A stretch of 8,705 bases of DNA from Actinobacteria bacterium UBA3086 (GTDB lineage Bacteria > Actinomycetota > Coriobacteriia > Anaerosomatales > UBA3086). The stretch lies in NCBI GenBank assembly GCA_002367305.1, contig DFBG01000035.1, positions 834 to 9,538 of the forward strand, read 5' to 3'. The notes below the pieces were generated by a model that saw only the letters and a program-made list of their open reading frames with translations, did not search any database and was not told the origin of the DNA. The translations under genes and the position numbers were made by a program. Shown piece after piece: positions 4,125-8,705 of the stretch (within the stretch, counting starts at the first letter, position 1; every line of letters starts with the position of its first letter).

Positions 4125-6032
4125 ATGAGCATCAAGAATATGAGCCTGAGTGCAAAACTGATTCTGGGCTTCGGCATCACCATGACTCTGCTCGTCGCCG
4201 TAGTGGCCCTCGCCCTAAACGGCCTCACGACCGTGAGAGTCGGATACGAGGAAACAATCTCACACGATATCGCGGCGGCCGACAACGCACTGAAGATCGA
4301 GAGCGGGCTCACCCGTTTACAGGCTGCAGAAGCCGCATTCCTCGTGAATGGTGACACCGAAAGCCAGCAGGCGGTGCATGCTGCGAACGTGGCACTCATG
4401 TCCATGCTCGAGGCGAACTTCGACTTCGCCGATGGTCATGTCGATGATCACGCCCACGAGGCTGAGCCTGTCGATGATCACGCAGCGATCCACGTGGAGG
4501 GCACTCTCTCTGAGGTCACCGAACAGATCATCGCTCTCGCGGATACCCGCCACGAGACTTTCGAGCGGATGTTCACCGCAGCGACCCACGCTGGCCTCGA
4601 TGAGGATTCCGGTTATCTGGGCGCGATGGATGTGGCCGATGACCTGCTTGAGGAAGTCGTCAACATGGACGACTCGGATATCGCCATCGCCTATCTCCAG
4701 ATGCGGCGCAACGAGAAGGGCTATATCGCCGACAACAACAGCAAAGACTATGTCGAGATCAACGAGTGGATGGACGAACTCGAGCGTGAGATCACCGTCG
4801 GCATGTCCGGTTCGGGACGCGTGGAGTCCTTGGCTGCGTTGAACGATTACGTGAGTGCTTTCGAGGGCTATGTCGAAGCACGCGCCACCGTACACATGGA
4901 GTCTGACTCTCTAGACGCACAGATGCATGTGCTCCAAGCCTCTGTCGGCGACATGTATATGCACTCGATCGAGGACAAGAACGCTCGTGTGCAGGAGATT
5001 GAAGATTATGCCAAGGTCCAGAACCGCAACGCCGGAATAATGGCCGTTCTCGTGCTCATCGTCGGCCTCATTACAACCATCTGGCTGAGAGCCTCGATAC
5101 TCCGACCCATCAAGGGTGTCATTCAGACCCTCTCCGCCGGAGCCGGTCAGGTCACTGCGATCGCCGGAGCGGCCGCAGCAGCCGGACAGCAGTTTGCAGA
5201 GGGAGCGAGCGAACAAGCCGCAAACCTCGAGGAGACGTCATCCTCACTCGAAGAGATGGCCTCCATGATCGGTCAGACCACCACGAACTCGGACTTTGCC
5301 GATGCTGCAACGCGTGAGGCGCAGGAAGCCGCACAGCACGGTGCTCATGCAGCTGATGAGATGGCGATAGCTATCGACCAGATCAAAGAGAGCTCCAACG
5401 CGACTGCCAAGATCATCAAGACGATCGATGAGATCGCGTTCCAGACGAACCTGCTCGCGCTCAATGCGGCAGTTGAAGCTGCACGTGCTGGTGAAGCAGG
5501 CAAGGGCTTCGCAGTCGTGGCCGAGGAGGTTCGCAACCTGGCACAGCGCAGTGCGGAGGCCGCCAAGAGCACCTCGGAACTCATTGAGGGATCCCAGGCG
5601 ACATCAGGCGACGGCGTCAAAGCCGCCGAAATGGTCAAAGATGCACTCGTACAGATATCCACTTCAATCGACAAGGCCACGACACTCGTGAGCGAGATCG
5701 CGACCGCGAGCAGAGAGCAGAACCAGGGCATCGAACAGATCAACGTGTCCGTCGCACAGATGGACAAGATCACGCAGAGCAACGCCTCCAATGCCGAGGA
5801 ATCCGCGAGCGCGGGCGAAGAGCTCTCAGCCCAGGCAGTTGAGCTCAACGAGATGGTGGCAGCGCTCACTCGGGTCATCGAAGGCGCCAAAATGAGTGCA
5901 GCCAGCCCCTCCGTCGGCGGCGATAGCCCTACTACCAGGAGAACCGCTCCGGCCAAGCAGGCCCACCTGCACCGAGCGACCAACCCCGAGCGCGTGATAC
6001 CGCTCGAGGACGACGACTTGAATGATTTCTAG
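4125..6032 (+). CDS. methyl-accepting chemotaxis protein with helical extracytoplasmic sensor
   Basis: This is a 635-residue receptor. TM1 is at about residues 12-32, the extracytoplasmic region spans 33-302, and TM2 is at 303-321. The signalling domain runs to about 588, with the conserved tip at 436-470 (EIAFQTNLLALNAAVEAARA then GEAGKGFAVVAEEVR) that contacts CheW and CheA. The sensor is all helical, and segments such as MRRNEKGYIADNNSKDYV (193-210) recall the HBM-type bimodular bundle; this is inference. Residues 101-126 are rich in His and Asp (GHVDDHAHEAEPVDDHAAIH), with VDDHA repeated. After TM2 only RPIKGVIQTL precedes the helical coiled coil, so a classic HAMP seems absent or very short. 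The C-terminus ends VIPLEDDDLNDF, an acidic, aromatic-ended tail that could dock CheR or CheB. The start is 1 bp after cheW. Confidence 0.93.
   Translation: MSIKNMSLSAKLILGFGITMTLLVAVVALALNGLTTVRVGYEETISHDIAAADNALKIESGLTRLQAAEAAFLVNGDTESQQAVHAANVALMSMLEANFDFADGHVDDHAHEAEPVDDHAAIHVEGTLSEVTEQIIALADTRHETFERMFTAATHAGLDEDSGYLGAMDVADDLLEEVVNMDDSDIAIAYLQMRRNEKGYIADNNSKDYVEINEWMDELEREITVGMSGSGRVESLAALNDYVSAFEGYVEARATVHMESDSLDAQMHVLQASVGDMYMHSIEDKNARVQEIEDYAKVQNRNAGIMAVLVLIVGLITTIWLRASILRPIKGVIQTLSAGAGQVTAIAGAAAAAGQQFAEGASEQAANLEETSSSLEEMASMIGQTTTNSDFADAATREAQEAAQHGAHAADEMAIAIDQIKESSNATAKIIKTIDEIAFQTNLLALNAAVEAARAGEAGKGFAVVAEEVRNLAQRSAEAAKSTSELIEGSQATSGDGVKAAEMVKDALVQISTSIDKATTLVSEIATASREQNQGIEQINVSVAQMDKITQSNASNAEESASAGEELSAQAVELNEMVAALTRVIEGAKMSAASPSVGGDSPTTRRTAPAKQAHLHRATNPERVIPLEDDDLNDF
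4439..4483 (+). repeat. 30-bp-period direct repeat inside the receptor sensor domain
   Basis: TGTCGATGATCACGC occurs exactly at 4439-4453 and again at 4469-4483. The 30-base period keeps the frame and repeats VDDHA at ten-residue spacing. It looks like a recent in-frame duplication that enlarged a His/Asp-rich patch in the extracytoplasmic domain. Confidence 0.85.
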
Positions 6033-6041
6033 GACGCGATA

Positions 6042-6845
6042 GTGGAGCTTGAGACATTCGATAGGTTCGCTCAGATGGTCTACGAGATCAGTGGCATCTC
6101 GCTCAGCGAGAAGAAGCAGGCACTGGTCACGGCCCGTGTTGGCAAGCGGATGCGCACATTGGGCATCCAAGATCACCGGGAGTATCTGAAGCGGCTGGAA
6201 TCGCCAGGAGGCGAGCAGGAGGTCATCCTCTTTCTCGACGCCATATCGACGAACGTCACAAGCTTCTTCCGAGAGGCCAGTCACTTCGACTTCGTGCGTG
6301 AGATGCACGCGGAGTGGCTGGCCTCCGGTCAGCGTCGGTTCAGGTACTGGTCAGCGGCCTGCTCATCAGGTGAAGAACCGTACTCGCTCGCAATGACACT
6401 GGCCGACCTCGTAACAGGCTACGACGTCGACTCGCGCATACTCGCGACCGACATCTGCACCGAGGTGCTCGTCAAGGCTCAGGGCGGCATCTACCCCATC
6501 GATCGTGCTGAGGGTATCCCCGAGGAGTACTTCTCGCGCTTTCTCAAAGTGAGGAGCATCAACGGAGCGACCTCGTTCGAAGTGAAGAAACATCTGCGGG
6601 ACCAGGTCGTCTTTCGTCGGCTGAACCTCTCCCGACCGCCGTTTCCCATGACGGGACCGCTCGACGCGGTCTTCTGTCGGAACGTGATGATCTACTTCGA
6701 CGATGCGGTTCGACGCACGCTGCTCGCAGAGATCAAACGGGTCCTCAAGCCCGGCGGCTTCCTGATCACCGGGCACGCAGAGAGCTTGAACACCCTCAGC
6801 GATGGGCTCACACTCGTGAGACCGTCGATCTACCGAAAGAATTGA
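6042..6845 (+). CDS. cheR: chemoreceptor glutamate methyltransferase CheR
   Basis: This 267-residue cytosolic enzyme transfers methyl from S-adenosylmethionine to receptor glutamates. The all-helical N-domain spans about residues 1-80 and ends in TNVTSFFREASHF, the family's signature with the FFRE motif. The SAM pocket follows: SAACSSGEEPYSLAM (104-118), ILATDI with acidic Asp137, then NLSRPPF (195-201), and VFCRNVMIYFD (210-220) near the end of the Rossmann core. KPGGFLITGHAESL (236-249) is the usual last strand. The length is typical. The start is GTG 6042 with AGGA at 6031-6034, 9 bp after the receptor stop. The pairing with a receptor and CheB in one operon makes the upstream receptor the expected substrate. 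Confidence 0.96.
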   Translation: MELETFDRFAQMVYEISGISLSEKKQALVTARVGKRMRTLGIQDHREYLKRLESPGGEQEVILFLDAISTNVTSFFREASHFDFVREMHAEWLASGQRRFRYWSAACSSGEEPYSLAMTLADLVTGYDVDSRILATDICTEVLVKAQGGIYPIDRAEGIPEEYFSRFLKVRSINGATSFEVKKHLRDQVVFRRLNLSRPPFPMTGPLDAVFCRNVMIYFDDAVRRTLLAEIKRVLKPGGFLITGHAESLNTLSDGLTLVRPSIYRKN

Positions 6846-7891
6846 CTCGGACCGTGAGACCCATTCGTGTACTCATAGTCGATGACTCCTCCCTTGTGCG
6901 CGCCTCGCTCAAACGTGAGCTTTCCGCCCATGCGGACATCGAGATCGTAGGAACGGCGAGCAACCCGTTCCGCGCGCGGGACATGATCGTGCAGCTCGAG
7001 CCCGACGTGGTGACCCTCGACATCGAGATGCCCCGCATGGACGGCATCTCCTTCCTGCGCAAGGTCATGCGCTACCATCCCGTGCCCACCATCATCGTCT
7101 CCGCTCTAACCCCCCGTGGTGGCGGAGCCGCCCTCGAGGCACTCGATGCGGGCGCGGTCGACGTCATGTGCAAACCGGGGTCTGCGTACTCAGTGGGAGA
7201 CATGTCGATCGAGCTCAGCGACAAGATCCGCGCTGCACATCACATGCGACGTAGCCCCGAGTGGCTGAGGCGCCTCACCGGTACATCACACATGGACGTC
7301 GTGGAGAAACCTCACCGAACCTATAAGCGCGTTGTGGTGATGGGCGCGTCGGCAGGCGGGACACAGACGATCCAGCAAGTTCTGAGAGCGCTGCCCGAGC
7401 AGTCACCCGGAATCCTCATCGTGCAGCACATGCCCGAGCACTTCACTGCTGCTTTCGCGAATCGCCTGAACGACGAATGCGCACTCACTGTGAAAGAGGC
7501 ACGAGACGGCGACCCGATCGTGAACGGCACCTGCCTCATAGCCCCCGGCAACAGGCATATGCTGTTGGAACGATCGGGAGATACCCTGCGCGCACGTGTG
7601 GAGTCGGGACCGCTTGTGAGACGACATCGCCCCTCAGTCGATGTGTTGTTCAAGTCGACAGCCAAGGCTGTCGGGGCGGGAGCCGTCGGCGTTCTGCTCA
7701 CCGGAATGGGAGACGACGGCGCCTCAGGGCTCAAGAAACTGCACGACACCGGAGCCAGGACCATCGCGCAGGACGAGATCTCGTCAGTCGTGTTCGGTAT
7801 GCCCCACGAGGCCATCAAACTCGGTGCAGCCGATCATGTGGCCACCCTGAGCGACATCCCCCGGTTGATTCTGGAGCTCGCCGCCTCCTGA
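6842..7891 (+). CDS. cheB: chemoreceptor methylesterase/glutaminamidase response regulator CheB
   Basis: This 349-residue two-domain protein removes receptor methyl groups and can deamidate glutamines, opposing CheR. The receiver domain (about 8-125) has acidic Asp14-Asp15, phospho-acceptor Asp60 in TLDIEMPRMDG, and Lys111 in CKPG. A linker (about 126-160) leads to the esterase domain (161-345) with the triad Ser170 in GASAGG, His196 in VQHMPEHF, and Asp292 in LTGMGDDGA. All key residues are present, so it should be active and phosphorylated by CheA. The start is uncertain: TTG 6842 overlaps the cheR stop and suits coupling, while GTG 6854 would remove only four residues; neither has a clear ribosome-binding site. 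It ends the operon, and an inverted repeat covers its stop codon. Confidence 0.96.
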   Translation: MTRTVRPIRVLIVDDSSLVRASLKRELSAHADIEIVGTASNPFRARDMIVQLEPDVVTLDIEMPRMDGISFLRKVMRYHPVPTIIVSALTPRGGGAALEALDAGAVDVMCKPGSAYSVGDMSIELSDKIRAAHHMRRSPEWLRRLTGTSHMDVVEKPHRTYKRVVVMGASAGGTQTIQQVLRALPEQSPGILIVQHMPEHFTAAFANRLNDECALTVKEARDGDPIVNGTCLIAPGNRHMLLERSGDTLRARVESGPLVRRHRPSVDVLFKSTAKAVGAGAVGVLLTGMGDDGASGLKKLHDTGARTIAQDEISSVVFGMPHEAIKLGAADHVATLSDIPRLILELAAS

Positions 7892-7906
7892 TCGGACCTC
7901 TCCGAT
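7891..7906. terminator. short inverted repeat at the end of the chemotaxis operon
   Basis: ATCGGA and TCCGAT pair around CCTC, starting at the last base of the cheB stop codon. It sits between two convergent genes (cheB and the minus-strand membrane protein) and could act on both. No T-run follows on either strand, so it is a weak terminator candidate. Confidence 0.35.
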
Positions 7907-7942
7907 TCGCGATGACAGATTCGGTGGAGCGAGAAGCCGCGC

Positions 7943-8482
7943 TCAGTCCTGGCTCATGATCATGCGTCGACGCTTTCGGTCGCTGAGCGGAAGATACACG
8001 ACTGCGGTCACGAGCGGTCCGACACCCAGGAGTACGAAGCTCAACAAGGCTGGATTCCTCAGAGTACTGATGGTCAACGAACTCTCTTCGACGGCGGCGA
8101 GGTACTCAAAGACGACGACTCCCACGCTCATCACCGTCAGAACGAGCAGGGGTACGAATAGACCCCAGAACGCCCTCACCGGCTCGCAGGGACCGTGTGT
8201 CTCGTTGACCTCCAGCACAACCTGCTGAGTGGTGATGTAGTCGACAGCGAGAAGACACAACGTGGCAGGGATCAGAACCCATCCCACATCGAACAGGCTC
8301 GCCGGGATGATCACAAAGCCCAGGAGTGCGGTGGCCGCGAGTGAAACGCGATGTTGCCACGTGTATCGCCCCAGAGCACAATCCCTCAGATGAAATGCGC
8401 ACCACGCGGGATAGGCCATGAATCCCCACGTGAACAGCGCGGTGAGGAAAGCGAGCAGCCCAATCCCCTCTTCAGCCCTCAT
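7943..8482 (-). CDS. five-helix integral membrane protein of unknown function
   Basis: This 179-residue protein has about five hydrophobic segments, near residues 7-27, 45-64, 68-85, 105-125 and 144-166, and ends in a basic tail (DRKRRRMIMSQD). I recognise no catalytic motif. I chose ATG 8480-8482 because AAAGGGGGGG (8486-8495 on the minus strand) lies three bases upstream; the frame extends upstream to 8515 but without a ribosome-binding site. Its last 73 residues closely match the broken copy at 1394-1618, so the family has at least two copies in this genome. The best conserved part is TLRNPALL...LLGVGPLVTAVVYLP, suggesting the final loop and helix matter most. It is convergent with cheB and divergent from the kinase gene. 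Function is unknown. Confidence 0.82.
   Translation of the reverse strand: MRAEEGIGLLAFLTALFTWGFMAYPAWCAFHLRDCALGRYTWQHRVSLAATALLGFVIIPASLFDVGWVLIPATLCLLAVDYITTQQVVLEVNETHGPCEPVRAFWGLFVPLLVLTVMSVGVVVFEYLAAVEESSLTISTLRNPALLSFVLLGVGPLVTAVVYLPLSDRKRRRMIMSQD
7988..8182. repeat. diverged direct repeat, copy 2 (partner at 1430-1618)
   Basis: This is the 3' part of the intact membrane-protein gene and the partner of the truncated copy. The match is in the same orientation, with a 21-base exact run at 7988-8008. One codon is missing from the other copy near the end of the shared region. Confidence 0.75.
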
Positions 8483-8508
8483 CGTCCCCCCCTTTGCGCT
8501 GCTGAGTA

Positions 8509-8535
8509 TCGACAACAGTATCTACCCGTTAGAAT
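8509..8535 (+). promoter_or_regulatory. possible promoter for the Ser/Thr kinase gene
   Basis: TCGACA (8509-8514) and TAGAAT (8530-8535) match the -35 and -10 consensus at five of six bases each. The 15-base spacer is short. Transcription would start about 20 bases before the kinase GTG. The site lies in the 80-base divergent gap with the membrane-protein gene. Confidence 0.35.
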
Positions 8536-8562
8536 GGACTCAACGTCTACCCGAGGAGCCTG

Positions 8563-8705
8563 GTGGAGCAACAGCTCATCCTGGACAGATACCGCCCGCT
8601 CGAAGAACTCGGCGAAGGCGGCTACGGTTCTGTCGTACTCGCGTACGACACGCGCATCCAGCGACGTGTCGCCATCAAACGACTCCCGACCATGGGCGTG
8701 CGCTC
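8563..8705 (+). CDS. Ser/Thr protein kinase, N-terminal fragment (runs off window)
   Basis: The first 47 residues of a Hanks-type kinase are visible. They hold the glycine-rich ATP loop LGEGGYGSV (residues 16-24) and, 15 residues later, VAIK with the ATP-anchoring Lys39. The catalytic loop and everything after lie outside the window. GTG 8563 is chosen because GAGGAG (8553-8558) precedes it by four bases and the frame is closed by TAG at 8530-8532 with no ATG between. The kinase domain starts almost at residue 1, as in bacterial PknB-like enzymes, which often carry a membrane segment and extracellular sensor further on. It is divergent from the membrane protein at 7943-8482. Substrate and total length are unknown. 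Confidence 0.88.
   Translation, partial: MEQQLILDRYRPLEELGEGGYGSVVLAYDTRIQRRVAIKRLPTMGVR

Noticed and set aside
3623..4405. 260-codon minus-strand frame opposite cheW and the receptor start
   Set aside because: It is the complement of two confidently identified genes and its composition does not resemble a protein family.
5345..5983. 212-codon minus-strand frame opposite the receptor signalling domain
   Set aside because: The Ala/Ser/Leu-rich pattern comes from the repetitive codons of the coiled coil on the plus strand.
1..8705. CRISPR array, insertion sequence or transposase gene
   Set aside because: No regularly spaced repeats and no transposase- or integrase-like protein are visible. 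The only repeats are the paralogous gene ends and the duplication inside the receptor gene.
8534..8705. Plus-strand frame from ATG 8534 overlapping the kinase start
   Set aside because: It gives a Ser/Thr/Arg-rich peptide out of phase with the clear kinase ATP-loop frame.

Overview
The window reads as high-GC bacterial chromosome with many GTG/TTG starts, multiheme c-type cytochromes, a chemotaxis cassette, small membrane and lipoproteins, and the start of a eukaryotic-like Ser/Thr kinase. This mix fits an anaerobic, metal- or electron-transfer-capable actinobacterium (Coriobacteriia/OPB41-like) best. That placement is inference from gene content and style; no marker gene settles it.

Layout. 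(1) 1-1402, plus strand: the C-terminal end of one multiheme cytochrome, then after 1 bp a complete heptaheme cytochrome with a signal peptide. (2) 1394-2262: a scarred, non-operonic stretch read mostly on the minus strand. It holds an orphan 5' half of tRNA-Leu(CAG) that stops at the end of the anticodon loop, two strong hairpins, a truncated Ala-rich ORF, and a C-terminal fragment of a membrane protein whose intact paralogue lies at 7943-8482. (3) 2317-2821, minus strand: a small lipoprotein and a signal-peptide-like micro-ORF. (4) 3042-7891, plus strand: a tight five-gene operon, GAF-domain protein - CheW - chemoreceptor (MCP) - CheR - CheB, with 4-bp overlaps or gaps of 9 bp or less. (5) 7943-8482, minus strand: the intact five-helix membrane protein. 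(6) 8563-end, plus strand: the N-terminus of a Ser/Thr protein kinase, divergent from (5).

How they work together. The MCP senses through an extracytoplasmic helical domain that contains a His/Asp-rich duplicated insert. CheW couples it to a CheA that is not in this window. CheR and CheB are the opposing adaptation enzymes that methylate and demethylate the receptor. The leading GAF protein is the unusual member and may be a cytosolic sensor or regulator of the array. The cytochromes probably serve extracytoplasmic electron transfer; any link to the chemoreceptor is only positional.

The least ordinary part is 1394-2262. A truncated tRNA, a gene fusion junction and a broken paralogue lie together, which looks like the scar of an integration or deletion event. 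The paralogous ends at 1394-1618 and 7943-8182 bracket the chemotaxis cassette in direct orientation.
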